Shown here: piece after piece, positions 34,615-45,974 of the stretch
Layout of the letters: each line of letters starts with the position of its first letter
Numbering within the stretch: position 1 is the first letter of the stretch
Assembly (NCBI GenBank): GCA_037953625.1
Contig: CM075649.1
Coordinates: 88,851,290-88,915,289, forward strand
DNA: 64,000 bases
DNA from: Crotalaria pallida
Lineage: Eukaryota; Streptophyta; Magnoliopsida; Fabales; Fabaceae
Direction: 5' to 3'
Translations under genes and position numbers: made by a program
The notes under the pieces: model-generated
The model's database searches: none
Told to the model about the DNA's origin: nothing
What the model saw: only the letters and a program-made list of their open reading frames with translations

Positions 34615-36305
34615 GGTTAGACGATGAACCCAGAAACTGGGTTAGTGGATTTTGATGAGTAATCACTTGATTAATCCCGAATTCACCACGATTACAGCTT
34701 GAATCAAGTGGAAAACCACGCGTCACTGTGCATGTAATCGTTATTAGTCTATATATAGAGGAATTGCTGAAGAATGGGGGGTTGTTGATGCTCTGATTTT
34801 GGGGGAGGCTGTGTTTTAGGGTTTCATAATCGCCCTGTTCAATTCGTTTTGGTTCTTGAGTGTTAGAGAGCAAAACACACACTTCTGGAAAGCTTGAATC
34901 AAGGGCTTTCCATTGATATAATATTTGAGAGCTGAGTGTTCGTGTGCAAGGAGAAATCAAGCTTGGAATCTAGGAGTTGGAAACTGAGTTCTCTGTCATT
35001 CCCTGTTCTGGAAGCTGAATTCCAGCTTTGAGTTTGGTAAGTACAGTCCACCATTTAGGCTCAAATCTCTTTGATTCTCTAGTGCATGTTACCTATTTTG
35101 AGTCTTACCTGTTTTCCCCAATTTCTTTGGCTATTTGCTATGTCAAAACTTCTGGTCTTTGGACCCTGTTGGTGAAATTCGTGGCTGAGAGTAGAGCTGT
35201 GAGTTTGTGAGAAATCTGGGGAGTTTTCTTCGAGTTCTGTGTCAATCTTCATCAAACTCAGTCTTAAGGTATGGGAGAAGTCTACCTTATACTAGATTTA
35301 GACTAAAATTCAAGCGATTTAGGATTTGAGTTAACAAAACTCAAAAAGGGCATTATGTGCAATATGGCACAAAGGCTTGGAGGCCAAATTCTTGCTCAAT
35401 GTTGTTTTGAGCAAGTTTATGTTGATGCATGCAAAGTATATTGATACTGAATTCTGGATTTAAATGCTTATGATAAGTTTTGTTGTATTAAATTGTGTTT
35501 ATGTGAATTTTTATGCAATTTGATGCAAAAAGCTTGATGCATGCACTTTGAATTTGGTTTCTGTGATGAAACATGTTTGTTTAAGGTATATGAACCCTGT
35601 TGAATGATGAATAATGGTTAGATTTGAGAATTAAAGAAAATGATGTGTTAAAACCCTTATTTTGAAGGACTGACTGCATAATCTAACCGGTTACTCGATA
35701 TTCGTAACCGGTTAGACACTGCAGAATTTCAAAAGAAAATTAGTTTATGAAACAGTCCTGAAGTTTCACTAATTTTACTCAAATCTATACCTTAATTTCA
35801 CTGGAAAGAATCTGAAAATGAGGTAACAATACTTTCTTGGTTCAGATATTAAGGTAAAGGGTTAATACCTTAAATTAATGGAATAATTTCAAGAGGAAAT
35901 TATACTTTATTGGACACAGAATGTGATTGGAACTTTTGAATGAAGAAAACTGTGATTTTTGAGGCACAAAACAATGTTTAACTTGTTTATGGATTGGGTA
36001 GGGAATTCAAGAAAAAAGGGTTTTTCTGAATTGCAATGGTAAACAGTTCAGGTCTGTAATTCTAACCGGTTAGCCTGAAACTGTAACCGGTTAGTACCTG
36101 AATTTAAAAAAATAAAAAGTTAAGTATTTGAATACCATTGAGAAAATTCAAATGAGAATTTTATGCCAAATTGTATGCCTCAAATAAATCATTCAAAAGG
36201 GAAATTGGAATATTTCTAAATCACATTAATTAATGTAAAGATAAAACCAACCCTGATATTTGTGCATCCATATAGACTGGAAGTCTGGTTGGTAGGAACG
36301 TTTAT

Positions 36306-36560
36306 CATATTCTGGGAATATGAGGAGGGTACTCCGGGAGTACCAAATTATAACCTACTTGATGACACATTATAGATATGTGGCCAGTGTCCGGGACCTG
36401 GTTTTTATGCGTTCTGGAAACGTATGCGTTCTGGGAACGTATGCGTTCTGGGAACGTATGCGTTCTGGGAACGTGGTGCACACTTCGGGAGTGATGCTTA
36501 TTATCCAAGTATGGTTCGGCATTATGTTCTGGGAACAAATGTTGGTGTTCCGGGAACACA
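36306..36560 (+). repeat. Mini-hairpin array with YGG loops, LTR II copy B
   Basis: Same array as 19694-19948. Two changes are visible: one 17-bp unit reads TTCTGGAAACG, and the CACTC-CGG-GAGTG hairpin became CACTT-CGG-GAGTG, which a G-U pair would tolerate. Confidence 0.83.
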
Positions 36561-36782
36561 AGGGTGTATTGGATGGACGTCCAAGATGGACTTTTAGAGG
36601 CCTCAGTTGTGGATAGAAAATCATACATCATGCCACTTGCATTATAAGAGTTATAATGTTGAAAACTGGTGTGCTCATATGTATTTGCATTATGATCTGT
36701 CCATGATATATTTGTGATCGTAATTTTAGTCTTTATCAATTACGTATATGTGTATACTTACTCCCTGTGCCCTATTTAGGTG

Positions 36783-37173
36783 ATGGCCAGATACCTAGCT
36801 TGCATCGAGATATGCCCTATCCCTAGTGGCATATGGATGTATGAGGAGCACCGTGCCACTTTTGAGGGGGAGGTTGAGATCACTCTCTACCACCCTAACC
36901 CTCTGGTGCGAGTGCGACCTCGTCGATTTAGGATTCCCTTAGTCTACACTATGCATGTTCCCCCTTTTTATACATATAGAGGACCACCCCCGGCTCGACC
37001 TATGCGTCGTTTTCATAGTTTTCGTTTTAGAGCTGCCACTCGTTCCCATCCTTCCTCCCATAAAGTTGTCACTGAGGAGAATCCTTCTCCTGGTCCGACT
37101 GACTTGGATAGGACTGCTTCTGCAGACCTTAGACCCAGTGGTGGGGTCACTACACAGTCGGGCGAGGTCGAGG
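36783..37173 (+). pseudogene. LTR II ORF copy B, split by copia insertion
   Basis: This is the same frame as 33340-33813 with a few substitutions. The copia element entered at the codons for the acidic tail; the remainder of the tail continues at 43106-43187. The reading frame ends two codons into the copia LTR. Confidence 0.75.
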
Positions 37174-38794
37174 TGTAAGTTCCATGATGAATGTTTTGAT
37201 AATGACAAAGTGTTTTGAACAAGCTATCATGTGTTGATCAAGTTTCAAGTTCGACAAGCAACAACAAACATCAAATGAAGAAGAGAGAAAGCAAGCTCAT
37301 GAAGACTTAGTTTGAGTGTAATTGTAATTGTTTTATCTTTTGCCTCTCAAGCTTCTTAGGTCTTTTATTTGGGTAGTTTATTTAGAGGGTAGTGAATCTC
37401 TATCATAGTCATGATTAAATCATAATTTGAGTTTTCACTTAACCTAGAATCAATAGGTGGCTTAAAGGTTTTAAAGGAAAGGTTTGATTTTGAGAAAACA
37501 AGTTTTAAACAAGTATCAGACATGTTTAATCGATTAAGGATGAATTTAATCGATTAGTACTCGATTAAGTAAAGATTTAATCGATTAAGTACTGCTGAAC
37601 TGGTTTTTTAAAATACGATTTTCACTTCTCAAAATCAGTTTTCAAGTGCTACAACTTTTGGGTATTCTATAAAAACCTTTTCCTAATCTTTGTGATTAAT
37701 GAGAACACTTTCATAATCAATTTTACAAGAATCAAGCCATTCTATTCTCTCTCAATTTCAAAGATCAAAGCTTTCATATTTTCATATTCTTTGATCAAGA
37801 ACCTTTGAATCTCTTGTGTGAATTGTCATAGCTATTGATTGAGATTCATAGGATTGTTATTGTGTTTTCTATTGTGTTGTAATCTTTGCAAGAAGGCAAG
37901 CCAACTACAACAACAAAGAAGCCTTGGTGTGTCGTTTATCATCAAGCAAATCTCATTGGAGAAGAAGAAAGTCTTGGTTGTGAATCAAGCAAAGTGAAGC
38001 CTTGGTGTGTGGATTATCATCAAGCAATTGAAGACTTGTTGTGTGGATTATCAACAAGGGGTAGAGGATAGATTAGAGAGAAGATCAATAGGATTACAAG
38101 GCAAGGGTGTGGTATCTCTTGTAGGCTAGCAAGAAGGGAGTCTTGTGAGGCATTTACTTGTAATTTGAGAACTCTAATTACTCATAGTGAAGAATCTCTC
38201 TTGGTTGAAGAGGGGACTGGATGTAGCTTTCAAGCGGATGAAAGTGAACCAGGATAAATCACTGTGTCGTATCTCTAAACCTTAACTCTTTACATTCAAG
38301 TCTTTAATTGTGTTCTTGGTTGAAAACCTAGAAAAAGATTGATTTTCATAATTGATTGAATTGAATCTTTATTGTTCAAATTAAGTTGGGGAAAATCATT
38401 TTCATAACTAGGGTAATCAATAAGAATATAGGTGTTAATTGTTTCCGCTGAATCTCTGATCTTAAGTGTTGATTGATTGATTTTCGTATTCGATTGAAAA
38501 GTGATTTTTCTGTTTTTATCTGTCATAATCGATTAATAATCGATTAAGTGAATATTTATTCGATTAAGGAAAATATTTCTTTCTGGCTTAATCGATTAAA
38601 GTTCAGATTAATCGATTAAATTTCAGTTTAATCGATTAAGTGCTGTAGATTTTGAAAAAATCATTTGTTTTAATTCTTTCAATTTGTTTCGTTCGAAAAT
38701 CTTTCAAGGTTTCTTTTACACCTATTCAACCCCCCCTTCTAGGTGTGTTCCTAGTGTTCCTTAGTTGTTTCAACCACCAATTGCGGTTTCTTCA
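37174..38794 (+). repeat. 5' LTR of the copia element
   Basis: A TATA box (TATAAAAA, 37668-37675) lies about 500 bases in. Two clusters of AATCGATTAA palindromes, at 37527-37590 and 38526-38640, sit before the TATA box and near the LTR end. Confidence 0.95.
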
Positions 38795-38796
38795 AT

Positions 38797-38808
38797 TGGT
38801 ATCAGAGC
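38797..38808 (+). other. Primer-binding site of the copia element
   Basis: TGGTATCAGAGC begins two bases after the LTR end and matches initiator-Met tRNA. Confidence 0.92.
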
Positions 38809-38866
38809 TCGGTCGAAAGACACGAGCATAAGAGCTTTTTCGTAAAGATCCTTTAAGAAAATCGCA

Positions 38867-40654
38867 ATGGGTTCCATGAATCCCTTTGGTGGTGAAGGTG
38901 CTTCGATAAATCGTCCTCCATTGTTTGCCAGAGAAGGCTATGCATATTGGAAAGTTAGAATGAAAATCTTTATCCAAGCCATAGATAGTGAAATTTGGAA
39001 AGTAGTTGAAAAAGGTCCTCATATACCCTCTAGTTTAGTTGAAGGTGTAGAACAATTGATCCCCGAGGATAAGTGGAAGGATGATGATAGAAAGAAAGTA
39101 CAATATGATTATAAAGCAAAGAATATCATCACATCCGCTTTATCCTATGACGAGTTCTTTAGAGTTTCTCAATGTTCTAGTGCTAAGGAAATGTGGGACA
39201 CTTTACAAGTGACTCATGAAGGAACTAGTGAGGTTAGGAGAGCTAGATTGAATGCTTTAATGCGTGATTATGAATTGTTTCAAATGCTTCCAAATGAATC
39301 TATTAATGATATGCAAAAGCGTTTTACTCACATTATTAACCATTTACTTGCTCTTGGTAAGACTTTCTTACAAGGTGAACTTTCTAACAAAGTGTTGAGA
39401 TGTTTAGACAGGAATTGGCAACCAAAAGTAACGGCTATTGTTGAATCTAAAAACTTGGATGCTATGGATCTAGCAACACTTTTCGGAAAGCTTCAAGAAC
39501 ATGAAATGGAGCTTGGACGATTAAGTATCAATGAAGAGTCGGATAAGAACAAAGAAAGAAAGGGACTTGCTCTTAAAGTCAATAGGTCATATAAAAAGGA
39601 AGAGAGTTCCGATGATGATGATAGTGAAGATTCCGATTCGGATGTTGATGAAAAAGACATGAAACTTTTACTAAGGAAGTTTGACAAATTTCTAAGGAGA
39701 AAAGGAAGGTTGAACAAAGACAAAGGTAAAGAGAAGGATTCTCCACACTACAAGACCATGACTTCAAAAGAAGGTGTAGTTTGCCATGAATGCGGAAAAC
39801 CCGGACATCTCAAGTACTCATGCTCTAGGTATCTCAAGAAGAAGGAGAAAGACAAGAAAAATTCTAAATCTAAAAGAGCATACATAGTTTGGGATAGTGA
39901 TGAAGATAACAAGAAAAGCACATCGAGTAGTTCTTCGGATGATGAAGAAGCCGCTTGTCTCAACTTGATAGCTCTAGTAGATGAAGAACAAAGTTCAAAT
40001 GATGAATCAAGTTATCAAAGCGAGGAAAGCGATGTAAGTCATACTAAATCCGAAATTTCTTCTAAATATGAATTGTTATATAATGCTTATGAAGAAATGA
40101 ATGAACAACTTGAAAAACTAGTTTTGAAAAACATTGAAAGAAAGAAGCTCATTTTGAAACATCAAAAAGAGATTTTAGAACTTCAAAAACAAGTTCATGA
40201 GCTTAATCTTGAAAATGAAACTCTTGATCTTATATATGCTAGTTCTTCTTGTGATTGTGCTAGTAGAGTGAATATTGTGGTTGATTGTGAGAATTGCAAG
40301 TTGCTCAAAGATGAAAATGCTATTTTGAAAAATAAGCTTGCAAGTTTCTCAAATGGTGATATTAGATTGCGCACATTGTTAAATTTTCAAAGAGAAAATT
40401 CAAACAAGTTTGGTTTGGGTTATACTAACGCTAAGAGTAATTCTCATAGAAATGTTGTTGATTTTTCTAAAGTTGATTTCTCAAATGCACCAACATGTTT
40501 CTATTGTGGTACTCATGGACATACTTCAAATGTGTGTTATGTTAAAGTGCATGGTATACCTAAAGGAGATTTTGTTTGGATGAAAAAGGGTGAAAGTCCC
40601 TACACTAACAAAAATGGATTCAAAACCATTTGGATACCAAAAAGCAAAGCATAA
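38867..40654 (+). CDS. gag: Ty1/copia Gag with two zinc knuckles
   Basis: This intact 595-codon frame begins MGSMNPFGGEG. Its N-terminal region (about 15-215), with NRPPLF, YAYWKVRMKIF and the MWDTLQ-HEGT stretch, fits the plant copia Gag fold (DUF4219/UBN2 type). A Lys-rich and acidic linker follows. Zinc knuckle 1 is C306-X2-C-X4-H-X4-C319. An acidic serine-rich stretch (about 345-395) and a probable coiled coil (about 405-460) follow. Zinc knuckle 2 is at 544-557. Gag packages element RNA into particles. The frame ends at IWIPKSKA, about where full-length relatives continue toward protease, but here a TAA and non-coding DNA follow. The second knuckle and length resemble SIRE/Maximus-type elements, which is a guess. 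An undamaged gag without pol suggests selection for Gag or a young loss of pol. Confidence 0.9.
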   Translation: MGSMNPFGGEGASINRPPLFAREGYAYWKVRMKIFIQAIDSEIWKVVEKGPHIPSSLVEGVEQLIPEDKWKDDDRKKVQYDYKAKNIITSALSYDEFFRVSQCSSAKEMWDTLQVTHEGTSEVRRARLNALMRDYELFQMLPNESINDMQKRFTHIINHLLALGKTFLQGELSNKVLRCLDRNWQPKVTAIVESKNLDAMDLATLFGKLQEHEMELGRLSINEESDKNKERKGLALKVNRSYKKEESSDDDDSEDSDSDVDEKDMKLLLRKFDKFLRRKGRLNKDKGKEKDSPHYKTMTSKEGVVCHECGKPGHLKYSCSRYLKKKEKDKKNSKSKRAYIVWDSDEDNKKSTSSSSSDDEEAACLNLIALVDEEQSSNDESSYQSEESDVSHTKSEISSKYELLYNAYEEMNEQLEKLVLKNIERKKLILKHQKEILELQKQVHELNLENETLDLIYASSSCDCASRVNIVVDCENCKLLKDENAILKNKLASFSNGDIRLRTLLNFQRENSNKFGLGYTNAKSNSHRNVVDFSKVDFSNAPTCFYCGTHGHTSNVCYVKVHGIPKGDFVWMKKGESPYTNKNGFKTIWIPKSKA

Positions 40655-41479
40655 TTGTTTTGTAGGTATGATTGAAGAGCAAAGGGCTTACAAGTGTTAT
40701 TCATATATTTGCTTCTTCAATTGGTATCACTTTTGCATCTCAAAAGAAGTCCTACAAATTTGGTACAAGTGATATTGTTAGATATTGATGATTATAGTAT
40801 CTTCTCAATTGGTATCTTCTCAATTTCTTTTCTAAAGTTCAATTGATACTAATTTTGATGATTAGATGATTATCATGTTTTTGTTGTTATTGAAGAAATA
40901 TTACAATACATCTTATTTCTTTACATTGATGATATCTTAATTGGTATTATGACTTCTTAGTATTTCTATTGGTTCATAATTCATTGTTATATTCTCTTGC
41001 CAATTGGTATCACATTTCAAAGTATAGTACTTGTTATATTTCAAAGTTTATTGGTGTTATATTGTTATTTCTTCACAACATTGATAATGGTATATATTAC
41101 TTTGAAGAAATAAATGTTTGTTTCTCTATTTTGGCTTAGTTTTTTATATTTCAATTGGTATATATATTACTTTTTGATAATGCCAAAGGGGGAGAAATAG
41201 TATGTTTTGAAGAAACGATATTTTGGGAGAAATAGTATGTTTTGAAAAATGGGAGAAATGATATGTTTTTGTGGAGAAAGGTTGTTTTGTTGTTTTTATG
41301 TAGGTTGAGCTAAGTTGTTGAAGATAGGGGGAGAATCAAGCTTCTATCAATTGGTTTTCAAATATCAAATGCATTAATTGAAGGGGAGCAAGTTTCTCAC
41401 CAAGTGATCAAATTGTTAAAGCATCAACAACTTCAATCAAATTCAAAACATGGTTTGTCATTTTCAAAAAGGGGGAGAT
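40655..41479 (+). other. Non-coding 3' part of copia interior
   Basis: No pol homology. It contains five AATTGGTAT motifs that copy the PBS edge (about 40719, 40807, 40940, 41001 and 41154), of which the first repeats 17 bases of the LTR/PBS junction. Three GGGAGAAAT purine runs occur near 41190-41275. The functional-looking purine tract AAGGGGGAGAT (41469-41479) abuts the 3' LTR. Confidence 0.8.
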
Positions 41480-43100
41480 TGTAAGTTCCATGATGAATGT
41501 TTTGATAATGACAAAGTGTTTTGAACAAGCTATCATGTGTTGATCAAGTATCAAGTTCGACAAGCAACAACAAACATCAAATGAAGAAGAGAGAAAGCAA
41601 GCTCATGAAGACTTAGTTTGAGTGTAATTGTAATTGTTTTATCTTTTGCCTCTCAAGCTTCTTAGGTCTTTTATTTGGGTAGTTTATTTAGAGGGTAGTG
41701 AATCTCTATCATAGTCATGATTAAATCATAATTTGAGTTTTCACTTAACCTAGAATCAATAGGTGGCTTAAAGGTTTAAAAGGAAAGGTTTGATTTTGAG
41801 AAAACAAGTTTTAAACAAGTATCAGACATGTTTAATCGATTAAGGATGAATTTAAACGATTAGTACTCGATTAAGTAAAGATTTAATCGATTAAGTACTG
41901 CTGAACTGGTTTTTTAAAATACGATTTTCACTTCTCAAAATCAGTTTTCAAGTGCTACAACTTTTGGGTATTCTATAAAAACCTTTTCCTAATCTTTGTG
42001 ATTAATGAGAACACTTTCATAATCAATTTTACAAGAATCAAGCCATTCTATTCTCTCTCAATTTCAAAGATCAAAGCTTTCATATTTTCATATTCTTTGA
42101 TCAAGAACCTTTGAATCTCTTGTGTGAATTGTCATAGCTATTGATTGAGATTCATAGGATTGTTATTGTGTTTTCTATTGTGTTGTAATCTTTGCAAGAA
42201 GGCAAGCAAACTACAACAACAAAGAAGCCTTGGTGTGTCGTTTATCATCAAGCAAATCTCATTGGAGAAGAAGAAAGTCTTGGTTGTGAATCAAGCAAAG
42301 TGAAGCCTTGGTGTGTGGATTATCATCAAGCAATTGAAGACTTGTTGTGTGGATTATCAACAAGAGGTAGAGGTTAGATTAGAGAGAAGATCAATAGGAT
42401 TACAAGGCAAGGGTGTGGTATCTCTTGTAGGCTAGCAAGAAGGGAGTATTGTGAGGCATTTACTTGTAATTTGAGAACTCTAATTCCTCATAGTGAAGAA
42501 TCTCTCTTGGTTGAAGAGGGGACTGGATGTAGCTTTCAAGCGGATGAAAGTGAACCAGGATAAATCACTGTGTCGTATCTCTAAACCTTAACTCTTTACA
42601 TTCAAGTCTTTAATTGTGTTCTTGGTTGAAAACCTAGAAAAAGATTGATTTTCATAATTGATTGAATTGAATCTTTATTGTTCAAATTAAGTTGGGGAAA
42701 ATCATTTTCATAACTAGGGTAATCAATAAGAATATAGGTGTTAATTGTTTCCGCTGAATCTCTGATCTTAAGTGTTGATTGATTGATTTTCGTATTTGAT
42801 TGAAAAGTGATTTTTCAGTTTTTATCTGTCATAATCGATTAATAATCGATTAAGTGAATATTTAATCGATTTAGGAAAATTGTTCTTTCTGGCTTAATCG
42901 ATTAAAGTTCAGATTAATCGATTAAATTTCAGTTTAATCGATTAAGTGCTGTAGATTTCGCAAAAATCATTTGTTTTAATTGTTTCAATTTATTTCGTTC
43001 GAAAATCTTTCAAGGTTTCTTTTACACCTATTCAACACCCCCTTCTAGGTGTGTTCCTAGTGTTCCTTAGTTGTTTCAACCACCAATTGCGGTTTCTTCA
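41480..43100 (+). repeat. 3' LTR of the copia element
   Basis: Same length as the 5' LTR with scattered substitutions. Some fall in AATCGATTAA palindromes (for example AAACGATTAG near 41854). Confidence 0.95.
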
Positions 43101-43829
43101 CGAGGAGGACCCCGTGGAGGATGAGAGCGAGGAGGAGGTGCATGTTGAGCCGACTGTTTCTGCTAGAGGTGGACCCTCTGGTTCATAGGAGCCTGCATAG
43201 CGTAGATGTTTTGGATCCTAGATCCTAGGGATAGAGTTGTGGAGGATCTGAGGAGCTGCTGAGGACACGGATGACTTGCTCTGGGACTTCTATTTTGGAT
43301 TTTGTTATATATATTGTATATATCTGAGAGGTCTTAGAGTGAGCTTTTATTTTATGCAGCTGGTCTGTATATGTTTCATCAAAACTTGCTATCCCGACTT
43401 TTGATCACTTGCTACTGACTGTACTGATGGGGTTATGTTATGACTTATATATATATGATGTTTTCTTTACCTCAGCAGTGCCCCATAAGTATTATTTTAC
43501 TTCCGCGAACTCTGATTTCTATTAAGAAAGGATTCGGCGATAAGTTTATTCTTTATATATTCAAATTCAACTCGAAAGGCAAATGGTATGTTTTAATATT
43601 AACTATGAAGAGTATTTTCTATAGTTAAGGAAATGTTATCTCGAGAGCCTTTTCGAAACTAAGATATTGTTAAGCCGAACTTTCAAAAATGGTTTATGTT
43701 CAAAAGGGTTTATGAACGTGCAAGTACTAGTTCTAAAAAGGAAAAAAAAATTTCTAGCCCAAATTTTGATAGCAAGTATTCAATTATTGGAAATATTAAT
43801 TATTTTCAAGTTAAAAAGAGAGCGTCACA

Positions 43830-45974
43830 ATGAGCTGTAAATGAGAAAGAGATAAATAATGAATGGAAGAAAATTAATAGCTGAGTTTGAGAAAGAATGG
43901 AAATGAAATGATGATTATCAAGGTTGCGATAAGAACTACCCGATGATGCGAACGAGAAGGTTGAAATGATGAGGAAAAAGGATGTTGATGGTGCTTCTGA
44001 GCAACAATTGAGGAGGAAAGACGCTGATGGTGCTGCTGAGCAACAACTGAGGAGGAAAGACGTTGATGGTGCTGCTAAACAACTGAGGAGGAAAGACGCT
44101 GATGGTGCTGCTGAGCAACAACTGAAGAGAAAGATGCTGATGACGCTGCCGAGCAATGATGATGAGAAAGATGCTGCTGATGATGATGCTGAGCCATGGC
44201 TGACGAGAAAGATGTTGATGATGTTGTTGAGCAAGAGCTGAGGAGAATAATGCTGATGAGATGCACGAGAAAGAGATGTGATGCAAGATGCTGTTGAGAT
44301 TCCTTGGGGAACGGATTAACGATTAGTGGTCGGGACTCGTTGAAGGGATGCACCAAGGATGAGCCGACTGTTAGGATTAAGCCGTGAATTAAAACTCTCT
44401 AAAACTCTAAAACCTTAAAATCCTTTTAAAAGACAATAACGAAAGCGGTGAGGCATGAGTGTGATATCGAAGTAGTGGAGAGGAAGGAACCATGAGTATC
44501 TGCGGATACTCAGGCGGAGATTGCATTAGGGGAGGACAATGATGGTGAAACGTCAAGAAGTCTAGAGTACTTTCTAGGTAGAACGAAATTCCACATGTGG
44601 TATACGAACGTGGTAGGGACTGGGTCCAATGCCGTGGTAAGTTCTGCATTGCAAACTAGAGTAGTACTGTCGCCCCCTAGATTGCAAATCTTGAACAGTG
44701 AGAGGGACTGGAACGGGGCATTTGAGATTTGCCAATGTACCCGAGTTTTCTACAGTGAGCCTTGATTATTTGATATGAAATTATATGAAATGCTATGAAT
44801 TGAATTGATTTGAGACTGTACCCGAGATTTCTACAGTTCTCCTGGCTTGGAGCCAATTGTTGAGACAGCTGTCGTGCCTGCGTGGTAAAGGTCCTGTACT
44901 CCTGTTTGCTTCCGACTAGGTTGGGTGGATGACCGAGGAGATGTAGACGTGTGCGCCGATTTTCCTCAATGATGATTTCCCCACATCATTGAGCTAACCA
45001 AAACGATAAGACTTAAGAGATTGAAGTAATAAAAAAAAAGTACAGTGAAGATATCAAGTATGAGAAATAATTCTTGGAAGAATCGATAAGTTCGAAAACA
45101 AGGATCGAGGAAAGAATTGATAAGAATTGTGAAAGTTTAAGAGAAAGATATTGAGAATACTATTATGAAAGATCAATCATGAATTTATGTTTATATGCTT
45201 ATATGATTATTATGTTGATGTTATAATTTACATGTTGTTTGCTGTTTTGCTTTAATATTTGCCTATTGTAATTCCACATAGTCGACATTCATTGTTTGGG
45301 TAGCTCACTCTCTCCTTTACTTCTGCTTTCTATTGGAAAATTTCGTATGATCCTTAGATGGAAAATACCGCGAGGTTTCAGCTCACTCAGGAGATAGGGC
45401 ATCTCCGTTGAAAGGAGACAACTTTGTGGAATAGACTCCGGAGGTGGCAGAGGACGACGATTCTGCTTGATGGTCCGAGGTTGACACGGAAGAGTGTCTC
45501 AGCGTCAAGGATTGAAACCCACAGGCCCCAGGATCTTCCGACAGACGAAGATGATTGAGATTTCGATCTGCCAAGGCTCAGAGTTAGATTGCAAGTCTTA
45601 GTGTGTATGACTAGAGGATAGGTAATCCCCTCAAAGCATTGTATACCATTGCAAGTTATTAGTTGCCATAGCTTTATCATACTGTACTCCGGCTAGAGTT
45701 TTGCTTAACACTGATGTTTTGAAATAAGTAAATGGGCTGTTGTATTTGAAATGATGTTTTTATGGACAAGTTTCAAGGTGCGGTGTCTTGTGACATCTCG
45801 GTTTGGAATGATTTTACGTAATATGAGAACATGAGTTTTTAATTGAAAATATGTTTTGAAAGTCTAAGTGTTCTCACGTCTCTTTTCGTACATGTTTAAA
45901 AAAAAATGGCCCAAATTTTCACTATATTGAATTTAAGTAGTTGTGGTTTCAAGTTGCCAAATCGGGGTGATACA
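43830..45974 (+). mobile_element. 3' LTR of element I, right part
   Basis: It resumes after the LTR II end at 43829 and ends CGGGGTGATACA at 45974. It closely matches 3640-5767. It holds the 39-bp minisatellite (43966-44241), the hairpin block (about 44735-44993) and the acceptor/ATG at 45356-45360. The terminal GTTACA has become GATACA. No PBS follows, as expected for a 3' LTR. Confidence 0.85.
43966..44241 (+). repeat. 39-bp minisatellite, 3' LTR of element I
   Basis: Same unit and copy number as 3776-4051, with point differences. Confidence 0.85.

Larger units (their letters stand above)
37174..43100 (+). mobile_element. Complete gag-only Ty1/copia-type element
   Basis: Two LTRs of exactly 1621 bases (37174-38794, 41480-43100) begin TGTAAGTTCC and end TTTCTTCA. 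The target duplication is CGAGG (37169-37173 and 43101-43105); copy A shows the empty site near 33728. The PBS is at 38797, the gag frame at 38867-40654 and the purine tract at 41469-41479. No protease, integrase, RT or RNase H is present. I count about 20 substitutions between the LTRs (a little over 1%) and no indels. It is non-autonomous and recent. Confidence 0.95.
34615..43990 (+). repeat. Tandem duplication copy B (LTR II plus LTR I flank)
   Basis: It repeats 18239-34614, minus the solo LTR in copy A and plus the copia element at 37174-43100. LTR II sequence in copy B runs 34615-37173 and 43101-43829. It includes TATA (34750), donor (35037), TAACCGGTTA pairs (about 35687-35715 and 36063-36092), the mini-hairpin array (36306-36560) and the ORF (36783). 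The copies are very similar, so the duplication is young, but older than the solo LTR and copia insertions. Confidence 0.88.

Noticed and set aside
37886..38071. 61-codon frame MQEGKPTTTTKKPWCVVYHQA in the copia LTR (also 42192-42377)
   Set aside because: An imperfect internal repeat (TTGGTGTGT...TTATCATCAAGCAA) keeps the frame open. It lies in the LTR leader with no domain; recorded but not supported as a gene.
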